From Bacteroidia bacterium (GTDB taxonomy: Bacteria; Bacteroidota; Bacteroidia; Bacteroidales; Paludibacteraceae), in the NCBI GenBank assembly GCA_009929445.1, contig SAAL01000014.1, positions 1 to 48,993 on the forward strand: DNA of 48,993 nt. Direction: 5' to 3'. The first letter of the stretch is position 1. Every line of letters starts with the position of its first letter. Shown here in pieces: positions 18,212 through 26,857 of the stretch. Made by a program: the position numbers and the translations under genes. Below the pieces are notes generated by a model. The model searched no databases. It saw only the letters and a list, made by a program, of their open reading frames with translations, and had not been told where the DNA came from.

Positions 18212-19711
18212 ATGAAAAAAACATTACTCTTTGCCGTTGCAATCCTTTTGGGTGCAATTTCTTCAAGCAGTTATGCTGCCGAAGTAAAAAAAGATTCGGC
18301 TGTTTATGCAAATCGTTCCGGTTATAAATTGGAAAGTAAATGGATGTATTCCGCCGTTTTGAACAATTACAATTCTGCTCCCGATAAACTGGGTGCAGCC
18401 GGCGCTGTACGCGGTTTGACAGCAAAGGATGGAAAAATGTATTTTTGCAGCCGCACCACGGTCAATCAGATTTTGGTAGTGGATGGCGCCACCGGAGCTT
18501 TATTGGCACCAATTAATCTGGCAAGCAATGTATTTACTTATCTGGGAAGAAACAAGGCGAATACGGCTGATAGTACGTATTTAGCACCTCTACCCAACAA
18601 TGACATTCAAAAAGACAATGCCGGTAATATCCTGGTTTCAAATTTGACAACTTCCAATGCCGGACGTTTTCAGGTTTGGAAAATTGACTTAGCTACCGGA
18701 GCGGGTACGGTGCTTATTAATACAGACATTATTACTCATTATCCGTTGTCTAAAACCGGAACACGATTTGACGCCATCGGAGTATGGGGAGATGTAAACG
18801 GTAATGCCGTAATTATGGCAGCTAACGCTGAAGCTACAGTTACTGAAGTGTACAAATGGACAATTACAGGCGGGGTTGTAAATCAAAAACCAACATTAAT
18901 TGAACTGGACAACAGCGGTCAATACTGGTTTGGAGCATATACCGCCGGTACTAACTCATTTGCTCCTTTAGCCAATCTGGGTTCTGCTCCACGGGTACTT
19001 CCTTTGGACGATACATTTTTCTATGTAGATGGAAACACCACATTCCCAACTTTATGTGATCAGGATGGAAACGTTATAGATGGATTTTTTAAGATATATA
19101 ATCCCGATGGAACTACGCTGGATGCAACTGCATACGGATTACTTACTGACAATATTACAGATCCTGCAAATACCTGGGTGATGAATCAGGGACATAACGG
19201 TGTAAAAGAGTTCCAGATCGGCTCAGATTATTTCTTAATCATGGCAGCTTCTAATACAGCAGCAAAACCCTTCTCTTCTTTCAGAATGTTCAAATTCAAA
19301 GACGCTTTAAAACTTTTCGAAGAAATGACACTTATGTGGACATTTCCACAGGCAGGTATGGGTGCAGTATCTAATACTGTACGTACAGGAATGCCCGAGG
19401 TAGAAGTTACTGGTAATTCTGCAAATATTTATCTATACACACATGAAAATGGTTATGGAGCTTATACAATGACTATTGCAACCGGAGTAAACAATATCAA
19501 TGCTTCAAATGTGGATATTATATTGAGAGGCAGACAGATTGTAATTTCTGAACAGGTGAAAACGGCCGAAATTTACTCTGTAAACGGCCAACTATTGGCA
19601 ACTGCCAATAATATAAATGAAATGGCAGCTCCCGGCCAGAAAGGTATTTATATTGTAAGAGTTACCGACAATTCCGGTGCTCAGAAAGTTCAAAAAATTG
19701 CTGTGCAATAA
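18212..19711 (+). CDS. Secreted propeller-like protein with T9SS sorting domain (possibly DUF4623)
   Basis: The 499-residue protein has a signal peptide (MKKTLLFAVAILLGAISSSS, cleavage near YAA-EV). A beta-rich body follows with recurring motifs such as MYFCSRTTVNQILVVDGATG, NILVSNLTTSNAGRFQVWKID and DYFLIMAASNTA, suggesting a propeller. It ends in a T9SS sorting domain (IVISEQVKTAEIYSVNGQLL ... GIYIVRVTDN ... KVQKIAVQ). It resembles Bacteroidota proteins labelled DUF4623, but I am not certain. No catalytic site is visible. It lies 78 bp after the GHL10 gene and is followed by a strong hairpin, so it may close the first transcript of the locus. A binding or scaffolding role with its neighbours is inference. 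Confidence 0.75.
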   Translation: MKKTLLFAVAILLGAISSSSYAAEVKKDSAVYANRSGYKLESKWMYSAVLNNYNSAPDKLGAAGAVRGLTAKDGKMYFCSRTTVNQILVVDGATGALLAPINLASNVFTYLGRNKANTADSTYLAPLPNNDIQKDNAGNILVSNLTTSNAGRFQVWKIDLATGAGTVLINTDIITHYPLSKTGTRFDAIGVWGDVNGNAVIMAANAEATVTEVYKWTITGGVVNQKPTLIELDNSGQYWFGAYTAGTNSFAPLANLGSAPRVLPLDDTFFYVDGNTTFPTLCDQDGNVIDGFFKIYNPDGTTLDATAYGLLTDNITDPANTWVMNQGHNGVKEFQIGSDYFLIMAASNTAAKPFSSFRMFKFKDALKLFEEMTLMWTFPQAGMGAVSNTVRTGMPEVEVTGNSANIYLYTHENGYGAYTMTIATGVNNINASNVDIILRGRQIVISEQVKTAEIYSVNGQLLATANNINEMAAPGQKGIYIVRVTDNSGAQKVQKIAVQ

Positions 19712-19765
19712 GCGTATTTTTGTAAATAGACTGAGTGGTAGAGCGCCAACTCATTTATTCTTATC

Positions 19766-19811
19766 AACTTTGCCAAGGTTCTTAAACTTTGGCAAAGTTT
19801 AATTTTAATTT
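19766..19811 (+). terminator. Hairpin/terminator inside the SusC/SusD locus
   Basis: The perfect 11-bp arms AACTTTGCCAA (19766-19776) and TTGGCAAAGTT (19789-19799) enclose a 12-nt loop and are followed by an AT-rich tail (TAATTTTAATTT). The tail is not a pure T-run, so it may act as a partial terminator or an mRNA end-stabiliser between the upstream and downstream halves of the locus. Confidence 0.55.
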
Positions 19812-19856
19812 CCTGTTCTACTTATTTTCCCGTAATAAATAAATCAAACACCAGTT

Positions 19857-22301
19857 ATGAGAAAAATAATTTCTGTATTTCTCTTTCTGTTCTTTATTTC
19901 GGCTATGTTTGCCGGCAATATTGTCATTGACGGAAAATCATATACCATCGATACAGTGGCTAACTTCAAAGCCGGTCCCGGAAGTTATTATACAGCGGTA
20001 GAACTTCGGGGTTACAAACGGTTAAATATTTTTTTTCTGAAAGTTGACCTTACCAATCCCTACATCACCTATCGTACCGCCCTTGGCAGAGATTCTATTT
20101 ACGGAACTGAAAGACCTACCGTAACAGCCAACCGTAAATCAAAACCCGGTGCAGTTTATTTTGCCGGAACGAATGGTGACTTTTATGATACGGGAACCAC
20201 GTACAACGGCATGCCTACAGGTGCCAGTATGTTCGGTGGGGAAGTTGGCACCCGACCCATCAACTATCCGGTGATGGCCTTCGACCAAAATAAAGTTCCA
20301 TATATCGGCACGCTCACTTTTAGCGGAACAACTTCCTGCAAAGGAGTGGATTTTGCTATAAGCCATGCCAACCACGTGAGAAATACAAACGAACTGGTTC
20401 TTTACAATCAATTGAATGGAAAATATACCCATACCAATGCTTTCGGCACGGAAGTACAGATTCAGTTGCAGCAGGGTGAAACCTGGGGTGTGAATAAAAC
20501 CGTGAAGGCTACGGTAACCAAGACAGAACAAAATAAGGGCAATATGCAGATACCGGCCGGTTATGCTGTCCTTTCGGGACACGGAACTGCTGCCACGTAT
20601 CTTAACACTTTTACCGTGGGCGATGAAGTAACTGTTACTCAAAATGTAACTATCAATGGTGCGGCAAATCCCTATTCGGAAGTGGTGGGCGGTGATCATC
20701 GCACCATGATGCTCCGGGATGGTGCTCCTACTACTGACCAGATATGGACTGATCTGCATCCAAGGACAGCATTCGGATATTCAAAGGACAAAAAAACAAT
20801 CATTCAGTGTGTGGTCGACGGACGAGGTATTTCAGTCGGTGTGAGTACCAAAGAACTGGCAGAAATAATGCTTTCAGCTGGTGCTTATGAGGCCATCAAT
20901 CTGGATGGCGGCGGTTCGAGTTGTTTATTCCTGAAAGAATTCGGACCGATGAATACTACCAGTGATGGCTCCGAACGGGCAGTAGCCAACGGAGTTTTTG
21001 TAGTTTCAACCGCACCGACCGATAATGCAATAGCCGATATACAACCTTATGAAACCACTATTCGTTTGCCACATTACGGCGTTTTTCGTCCTAAATTTCT
21101 GGGCTACAATCAATATGAAATGTTGATTAATAAAGATGTTCAGGGCGTTGTGCTTTCCTGTGCGCCGGAGTTGGGATATATTAACAGTCAGGGTGAATTT
21201 GTTGCATCCGGAGGCCATGATGGCATTTTAACTGCTACTTACAATGGAAATATCACTACCAAAGTCAATATTCATATAGTAAAAGATGCACAAATATTTA
21301 TGCGGCTGGATTCGGTGCTGATTGATAGCCGGTTCGAATACCCAATAGAAGTTCAGAGTGTTATTGGTCTGAATACCATGACAGTTTATCCGGCATCACT
21401 TACCTGGACGGTGGCTGACCCCACTGTTTGCTCCGCTACTGATGGGGTATTGAGAGGATTGAAAAACGGTACAACGATGGTGGTTGGTAATTTGGGTACA
21501 TTCAGCGATAGTATCAAAGTAACCGTTGAGATACCGGAATCAGGAAGGATTATTTTTGATACATTCGAAGTAGAAAACTGGACCCTGGATGCTTCTTCGG
21601 CTTTGAGCGCAAGCTTATCTACAGCCAACCGGGCTGAGGGCTGGGATCATGGTTCGGTAGTTAATTACACATTTAAAACTACCCGGGCACCATATATTAA
21701 GCTGATCAGAAAAATACCCCTGTATAGTATGCCAGATACGCTGAAGCTTCGATTAAATTTGGGAAATATCACACTTACTAAAGTTGTTTTCACGTTGCGT
21801 ACTAATAAATCTACGCAAAATGTTTCCAAAGAATTTACGGTCCTTCAGAATAACGGGGATACCGAAATTGCATTTCCGCTAAGTTTGTTTTTTAATACCT
21901 CAGATATTTCGAATTTTCCTGTCTGGTTCGTAAATGTGAACTTTTATCTCGGTACGCAGACCGAAAATCAGACCTATTCGTTGGCCGTTAGGGATATTAT
22001 ATTATGTTACAAAGGCTACGAAGTATCTTTCACTTCGCCCGAAAAACTGAGTCTCTTTCAGGTGTATCCGAATCCGGTGAAAGATGGAAGTCAATTCACT
22101 TTACGTATCAACGATGAGATGAAGAACTCGGATTTAAAAATAAGAATTTATAATGTGAGTGGTCAGCAGGTTTTTTCAACTGTATATGGAGTACCTCAGA
22201 CAAATGAATTAAATGTACTTGTCAGACAAACTCCGGGTACGTATTTTCTGGAAGTCAGTTCGGGAAGTAAAACCGAAACAATAAAAATGGTCGTTCGATA
22301 G
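19857..22301 (+). CDS. Secreted phosphodiester glycosidase (NAGPA domain) with T9SS sorting domain
   Basis: The 814-residue protein has a signal peptide (residues 1-20). Residues ~40-385 match the NAGPA (PF09992) domain: AVYFAGTNGDFYD-type motif (KPGAVYFAGTNGDFYD), HPRTAFGYSKDKK and the core EAINLDGGGSSCLFL. The mammalian namesake removes GlcNAc from GlcNAc-1-phospho-mannose; bacterial members are mostly uncharacterised but share the phosphodiester-glycosidase fold. A BIG2-like Ig segment follows (LTWTVADPTVCSATDGVLRGL, ~510-560), then a beta-sandwich region of possible carbohydrate-binding type (~565-725), then a T9SS sorting domain (LFQVYPNPVKDGSQF ... GTYFLEVSSGSKTETIKMVVR). Beside an amidase and a GHL10 hydrolase, it might cleave sugar-phosphate links between peptidoglycan and wall polymers. 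That substrate is a guess. Confidence 0.87.
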   Translation: MRKIISVFLFLFFISAMFAGNIVIDGKSYTIDTVANFKAGPGSYYTAVELRGYKRLNIFFLKVDLTNPYITYRTALGRDSIYGTERPTVTANRKSKPGAVYFAGTNGDFYDTGTTYNGMPTGASMFGGEVGTRPINYPVMAFDQNKVPYIGTLTFSGTTSCKGVDFAISHANHVRNTNELVLYNQLNGKYTHTNAFGTEVQIQLQQGETWGVNKTVKATVTKTEQNKGNMQIPAGYAVLSGHGTAATYLNTFTVGDEVTVTQNVTINGAANPYSEVVGGDHRTMMLRDGAPTTDQIWTDLHPRTAFGYSKDKKTIIQCVVDGRGISVGVSTKELAEIMLSAGAYEAINLDGGGSSCLFLKEFGPMNTTSDGSERAVANGVFVVSTAPTDNAIADIQPYETTIRLPHYGVFRPKFLGYNQYEMLINKDVQGVVLSCAPELGYINSQGEFVASGGHDGILTATYNGNITTKVNIHIVKDAQIFMRLDSVLIDSRFEYPIEVQSVIGLNTMTVYPASLTWTVADPTVCSATDGVLRGLKNGTTMVVGNLGTFSDSIKVTVEIPESGRIIFDTFEVENWTLDASSALSASLSTANRAEGWDHGSVVNYTFKTTRAPYIKLIRKIPLYSMPDTLKLRLNLGNITLTKVVFTLRTNKSTQNVSKEFTVLQNNGDTEIAFPLSLFFNTSDISNFPVWFVNVNFYLGTQTENQTYSLAVRDIILCYKGYEVSFTSPEKLSLFQVYPNPVKDGSQFTLRINDEMKNSDLKIRIYNVSGQQVFSTVYGVPQTNELNVLVRQTPGTYFLEVSSGSKTETIKMVVR

Positions 22302-22370
22302 AGGAATGAAAATTTGATTTTTTTTTTGTAAAAGAGTTATTACGGTATTTATCACTTAATATTTTTCGTT

Positions 22371-23282
22371 ATGAAACATAAACTCATCGTTTTGTTGTTA
22401 ACCTTTTGCTTCGTTCTTTCTGCTCAAAACATACGGATAATCTCGCAGTATGAACTACCGCTGAAAAACATCAAATCGGCACATTACCCAACGTTAAACG
22501 AAGATGGTAACCTGCTTCTTTTTTCTTCCGAAAGTTACCGTGGGCTGTATCTCTGCAATCTCGAAACAAAAGAGGTGAAAAATATTTCTGAAGATCAGAA
22601 TGCTGGTTATCTGCCTGCATTCAGCAACGATAACTCCAAAGTTTTCTTTAGAAACACAACTTTCGAAAACGGCAGGAGATACGATGCACTCGAAAGTGCT
22701 GATATCAGAACCAACTCCAGACAGCAAATGATCAAACCGCAGCGCAATCTGCGTGCAGCACGCAGTTATCAAAACGGTGCTATCGTACTGGCAGATAACA
22801 AACTTTACAAGACCACTTTTGGACGCACTAAGGCTGATATTCCGGTGTATATCAGTTCCGAGAACCTGAAGATTTACGTGTACATCAGCGGCAGAAGAAC
22901 GTTGATTAATCCCCTCGGAGGTGAAAATACAAATTATATCTGGGCATCGCTCTCGCCCGATGATACCCGAATTCTGTTTACTGCAACGGGTAAAGGAACA
23001 TATATCTGCGACCTGAAAGGTAAAATAATCTCCTCGCTCGGTTACCTGAATGCTCCCGTGTGGTACAACGATCGGTTCGTTGTGGGAATGCAGGATAAAG
23101 ACGACGGTCAGTTTATTACATCCTCGCAGGTTATCATGATATCTGCTGATGGAAAATTCAAAAAACCAATCAGCCATCCCGATCACATAGCCGTGTATCC
23201 CACGGCTTCGTCAAAAGCAGGCAGAATCATTTACGGTACTCCAGAAGGAAAATTAATTGTTACTGAACTTTCTGTCAATTAA
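22371..23282 (+). CDS. Periplasmic/exported TolB-like beta-propeller protein
   Basis: The 303-residue protein has a signal peptide (to LSAQN, ~residue 19). Its WD40/TolB-like blades each end in motifs such as YPTLNEDGNLLLFSS, YLPAFSNDNSKVFFRN and WASLSPDDTRILFTATGKG. That pattern is found in TolB and in many glycan-locus accessory proteins. Unlike its neighbours it has no T9SS sorting domain and no lipobox, so it is probably periplasmic. It lies 69 bp after the phosphodiester glycosidase gene and its stop is 13 bp before the amidase start, so it is cotranscribed with the amidase. It may assist that enzyme or bind released fragments; no specific role can be shown. Confidence 0.8.
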   Translation: MKHKLIVLLLTFCFVLSAQNIRIISQYELPLKNIKSAHYPTLNEDGNLLLFSSESYRGLYLCNLETKEVKNISEDQNAGYLPAFSNDNSKVFFRNTTFENGRRYDALESADIRTNSRQQMIKPQRNLRAARSYQNGAIVLADNKLYKTTFGRTKADIPVYISSENLKIYVYISGRRTLINPLGGENTNYIWASLSPDDTRILFTATGKGTYICDLKGKIISSLGYLNAPVWYNDRFVVGMQDKDDGQFITSSQVIMISADGKFKKPISHPDHIAVYPTASSKAGRIIYGTPEGKLIVTELSVN

Positions 23283-23295
23283 ATCTGAAAAAGTT

Positions 23296-25725
23296 ATGAA
23301 AAGATTTTTTATTGGTGTGTTATTTATCATTGTATGTACCTTTCCGGGTTTTTCGCAGGATTTATCGGGAGTCAGAATTTTCATCAATCCGGGTCACGGA
23401 GGCTATGACAGCGACGACAGAAACGTAGTCATAGCACCTTACTCGCAAGGCGACCAGAATGGTTTTTGGGAGTCAAAAAGCAATCTTGATAAAGGAATGT
23501 ATCTGAAATCCATGCTGGAAGCTCGCGGTGCCACAGCGTTTATTTCGCGTGTCACAAATACTACGGCCGATGATTTGCCCCTTTCGCAGATTGTAGCTTC
23601 TGCCAATGCCTCCAATGCCGATTTTATGCTTTCCATTCACAGCAATGCCGGTGCCGGGGTGGCCAATCATGTGCTGATGCTCTATTCAGGGGTGGATACG
23701 GGCGATACGTATGTATATCCCACGCCCACACCTTACTCAGAGTTGAGTAAAGCCATCAGTACCGAAATAGCTAAAAATCTGTATGCAAATAAAGTTACCA
23801 ACTGGAATTCGACCTATTCAGTCCGAGGTGACAAAACTTTCGGACGTATCGCTATGGGCGGATGGTCCGATGGTTATGGAGTTCTGCGCGGTCTCACGGT
23901 GCCCGGAGTGATTTCCGAAGGCTCCATGCACGATTATATTCCAGAAACCTACCGGCTTATGAACAGGGAATACAGGTGGATGGAAGCATGGAATTTCCTG
24001 AAATCTTTCTCCACGTATTTCAAAACAGCGAGTCTGCCGAAAGGCAACATTGCCGGAACGGTGAAAGATAAATACCTGCTTAACCAGGCCGGATATTATA
24101 AGTTACCGAATACACATGATCTTTTACTTCCTGTAAATGGTGCAACGGTCACTCTGCTGCCGAAAGACACAACTTACACGGTGGATAACCTGAATAATGG
24201 TTTTTTCCTCTTTAAAGACCTCGCACCGGGTACTTATACGCTTGTAACCAGGCATCCTGAATATCACAGCGACACGGCAACGGTTGTAGTGGAGGCAAAT
24301 CAGATAACATTTGCACAAGTGAGACCCAATAAAGTTCGCAACACACCTCCCGCTGTGGTGCAATACTCTCCAAAAGCCCTGACTCCTGATACGGTGATGC
24401 TTGCCAGTTCGGTCATACACCTCAGATTCAACTGGGATGTTGATCCGGAAAGTGCTCGAAATGCATTCTCCATTACACCGGCTGTAAAAGGTCAGATCGT
24501 GTTTAAGGAATCCAACTTTGTAATGGAATTTGTGCCCCAAGTTCCTCTGGATACATCTACGGTTTACACCGTGATGCTGGCAAAAACACTGAGGCATTTC
24601 GACGGACTGACCATGGAAAATGACTTTTCTTTCCAATTCAAAACTGCCAACCGTAATAAGCTGGCATTACTGGCTGCATATCCACTCGCCGGCGAAACAA
24701 ATATCGATTACAAATCGCCCACATTTACTTTCGTATTTGATAAGAAACTCCAGACCTCCGAACTGATTGACGGCATTCAGGTGTATGATACTCAGGGAAA
24801 TAAACTGACCAAAAACCTGCGATCTTTGCGTCATAATACCGCTCCCGAACCGCTTGGGTCAACCTCGTTTACAGTCGGACAGAATCTTACACCAAACGAA
24901 AACTACATCGTAAAACTGGCCAAAGGAATCAGGGATGTGGATGGAGTTTTTCTGACTGATACGCTCGAAATTCCTTTCCGGGCATCTGACGAACGGATTA
25001 CGGATAAACTCGTAGCCGAAACATTCGAAACAGCCGGAAAACTCACCGTGGATACACTTGCAGGCAATTTTATGGCTACAGCGACGGCTCAGACTTCTTC
25101 TTCTGTAAAATTATTCAATTCCTACAGTTACAACCTGCGCTATACTTTTAGTGGAAGTGACGCCGGAAGTGTGGTTTACCGATTTATTGAACCGAAAGTA
25201 GAAGTAACAAATGATTCTGCGGTGGGGCTTCACATCTTCGGCGATTTGTCAGGAAACGAAATGAACCTTATTTTCGAATCGGAAAACGACACGAAAGAGG
25301 TGAAACTGGACAGTATTCATTACGGTGGATGGAAATTTGTTGAAGTTGCCCTGAAAGATTTACTGCCCGGAAAGACCTACAAATTAACCGCTTTCAAATT
25401 CTTACAGAAACACGCACCACTTTCCAGAGCCGGAAATGTGTATATCGACAATTTACTCGTCTTTGATAAAAGTCAAACATCAGTGAGTACGGAAAATACG
25501 ATTTATGCAGGTATTTATCCCAATCCGGTAAATGATGTGCTCTACACGACTGTGAACGCAGGTCAGAATATCGAAAAAATTGAATTATTCACACTGAACG
25601 GACAATTAATCCGCACCACGCAAAATGATTTTTTGCGTGTTTCCGATGTTGTTTCGGGAACATATCTTGTGAAAATTAAGTTGAATGAAGCAGTCGTGAC
25701 CAAAGTGCTGATCATAGCGCATTAG
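23296..25725 (+). CDS. Secreted N-acetylmuramoyl-L-alanine amidase (Amidase_3) with T9SS sorting domain
   Basis: Starting at ATG 23296 gives 809 residues with a proper signal peptide (to FSQ, residue 21). An upstream in-frame start at 23257 overlaps the previous gene and is rejected. The Amidase_3 zinc site is complete: His34 (NPGHGG), Glu59 (FWESKSNLD), His115 (SIHSNA) and catalytic-type Glu208 (VISEGSM). The family cuts the bond between MurNAc and L-alanine of the stem peptide. A carboxypeptidase-regulatory-like domain (~255-345), two Big/Ig-like domains (~355-570) and a jelly-roll-like segment (~580-730) follow. The T9SS sorting domain has YPNPVNDVLY ... LFTLNGQLI ... GTYLVKIKLNEAVV. The T9SS domain means it works outside the cell, not in its own periplasm, so scavenging or predation fits better than cell division. 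Confidence 0.9.
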   Translation: MKRFFIGVLFIIVCTFPGFSQDLSGVRIFINPGHGGYDSDDRNVVIAPYSQGDQNGFWESKSNLDKGMYLKSMLEARGATAFISRVTNTTADDLPLSQIVASANASNADFMLSIHSNAGAGVANHVLMLYSGVDTGDTYVYPTPTPYSELSKAISTEIAKNLYANKVTNWNSTYSVRGDKTFGRIAMGGWSDGYGVLRGLTVPGVISEGSMHDYIPETYRLMNREYRWMEAWNFLKSFSTYFKTASLPKGNIAGTVKDKYLLNQAGYYKLPNTHDLLLPVNGATVTLLPKDTTYTVDNLNNGFFLFKDLAPGTYTLVTRHPEYHSDTATVVVEANQITFAQVRPNKVRNTPPAVVQYSPKALTPDTVMLASSVIHLRFNWDVDPESARNAFSITPAVKGQIVFKESNFVMEFVPQVPLDTSTVYTVMLAKTLRHFDGLTMENDFSFQFKTANRNKLALLAAYPLAGETNIDYKSPTFTFVFDKKLQTSELIDGIQVYDTQGNKLTKNLRSLRHNTAPEPLGSTSFTVGQNLTPNENYIVKLAKGIRDVDGVFLTDTLEIPFRASDERITDKLVAETFETAGKLTVDTLAGNFMATATAQTSSSVKLFNSYSYNLRYTFSGSDAGSVVYRFIEPKVEVTNDSAVGLHIFGDLSGNEMNLIFESENDTKEVKLDSIHYGGWKFVEVALKDLLPGKTYKLTAFKFLQKHAPLSRAGNVYIDNLLVFDKSQTSVSTENTIYAGIYPNPVNDVLYTTVNAGQNIEKIELFTLNGQLIRTTQNDFLRVSDVVSGTYLVKIKLNEAVVTKVLIIAH

Positions 25726-25803
25726 CTCACGTGCGGATTATTTCATTTTTCAAAACCCTGGTTGGTTAAAAAAATAATAAATCGAATATTTTTCATTAGA
25801 AAA

Positions 25804-25833
25804 TTTGGAAATTCAATAACTTCACTACCTTTG
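25804..25833 (+). promoter_or_regulatory. Promoter of the small helical protein gene
   Basis: TTTG (25804-25807), an 18-bp spacer and TACCTTTG (25826-25833) match the Bacteroidota promoter consensus closely. The start codon is 37 bp downstream. Confidence 0.65.
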
Positions 25834-25869
25834 TATGTGTGTTCAATCTTATTTTAAAATAATATCATT

Positions 25870-26214
25870 ATGGAAGAAAAATCTGAATTTAAACAAAAAC
25901 TGGATACTCAGCTAAATGAGTTGGAAGCTCAGGTAGATAAATTGAAAGCGAAAGCCAAAGAAGCTACCGAAGAAGCAAAAGTAAAATACAATGAACTGAT
26001 CGATGAACTGGAACCAAAAATTGCCGAAGGAAAAGCCAAACTGAAAGAACTGGCCGATACTGCCGACGATGCCTGGGACGATGTGAAAGAAGGCGCTGCA
26101 TCCATTTGGGATCAGATGAAATCGACTTTCAGCAAAGTAGCTGACCGGTTTGACAAGGACGATGAGCCTGAAGTAACCGCCGAACCCGACGTTACCGAAG
26201 AACCGAAAGCCTGA
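25870..26214 (+). CDS. Small charged, helical cytoplasmic protein, function unknown
   Basis: The 114-residue protein is almost wholly predicted helix, with heptad-like lysine/glutamate and alanine/leucine spacing (QLNELEAQVDKLKAKAKEAT). A segment WDDVKEGAASIWDQMKSTFS follows, then an acidic, proline-containing tail (EPEVTAEPDVTEEPKA). It has no signal peptide or membrane segment. It resembles stress-related helical proteins of the YtxH/CsbD kind in general character, but I recognise no family. It has its own well-matched promoter and its own strong terminator, so it is a single-gene unit and likely well expressed. Confidence 0.75.
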   Translation: MEEKSEFKQKLDTQLNELEAQVDKLKAKAKEATEEAKVKYNELIDELEPKIAEGKAKLKELADTADDAWDDVKEGAASIWDQMKSTFSKVADRFDKDDEPEVTAEPDVTEEPKA

Positions 26215-26251
26215 AAATGAAACAGGCACAGCTCAATAACGAGCACATTAC

Positions 26252-26297
26252 AACAGAAGCCCGGAAAATCAGCATTTCCCGGGCTTCTGTTATTTTT
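26252..26297 (+). terminator. Terminator after the small helical protein gene
   Basis: The 13-bp arms AACAGAAGCCCGG (26252-26264) and CCGGGCTTCTGTT (26279-26291) are perfect and followed by ATTTTTAT. This is one of the strongest hairpins in the window. Confidence 0.85.
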
Positions 26298-26311
26298 ATC
26301 CGTTCGGTTTC

Positions 26312-26767
26312 TTAAAAACGATACCTAACTCCCAAACCAATGGCATAAAGCGAATTATAGTTATGCCCAGTAGGAATAATGGTAAATCCTGGACGATAAT
26401 CCAGTGATATCTGTACCGGTATGGAGAGATTGTATTCAATACCCACCTGGCCTGCAATTCCTAAAGCTATGTGTTTTCCGTTATGGTCAAGTTTATCCCA
26501 GAGTCCTGCCTGCGGTCCAAGGCCAGCATACCAGTTAAAACCTTCCTGAAGCTCGAATACCCATTGGTAAATGCCGGTAAGTAATACCGTGTTTGTACTA
26601 TAAATTCCAAAATCCAATTCAGCACGGGTGGAATTTCCGAGTGGATTTTGAAATGAAAACTCTCCCCCGTTGGTGATACGTACACCGATGGATTTTTCCA
26701 TGGTTTGTGCCTGAGTGAATAAAGTCACTCCAATAAAAAGCGAAATAACCAGCAAAAGTTTCTTCAT
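26312..26767 (-). CDS. Small outer-membrane beta-barrel protein, copy A
   Basis: The 151-residue protein has a signal peptide (to AQAQT, ~residue 20) and then alternating strands. Motifs include GGEFSFQNPLGNSTRAELDFG, LTGIYQWVFELQEGFNWYAGLGPQAG and a C-terminal GVRYRF ending in Phe, the usual recognition end of barrel proteins. It is a clear paralogue of the next leftward gene at 26858-27325 (shared SFQNPLxNSTRxELDxGxY, QWVFxLxxxxNWYxGxGxQxG and IPxQxSLDYRPxxxIIP), so the pair arose by tandem duplication. The size suggests a six- to eight-strand barrel. Function is unknown. Confidence 0.8.
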   Translation of the reverse strand: MKKLLLVISLFIGVTLFTQAQTMEKSIGVRITNGGEFSFQNPLGNSTRAELDFGIYSTNTVLLTGIYQWVFELQEGFNWYAGLGPQAGLWDKLDHNGKHIALGIAGQVGIEYNLSIPVQISLDYRPGFTIIPTGHNYNSLYAIGLGVRYRF

Positions 26768-26857
26768 GATTTGATTTTTTCAGGGTAAATATTTATTTTG
26801 TAGAAAAAACGGACATTCGTGAATGATTATGAAAATTGTTTTTCAGAAATGTTTGAG

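Noticed and set aside
20139-20759. 206-residue minus-strand frame inside the phosphodiester glycosidase gene
   Set aside because: It is wholly antisense to a gene with intact motifs and shows no family features, promoter or start signal.
22494-23186. 230-residue minus-strand frame inside the TolB-like gene
   Set aside because: It is a shadow of the propeller gene; there is no signal peptide or known motif.
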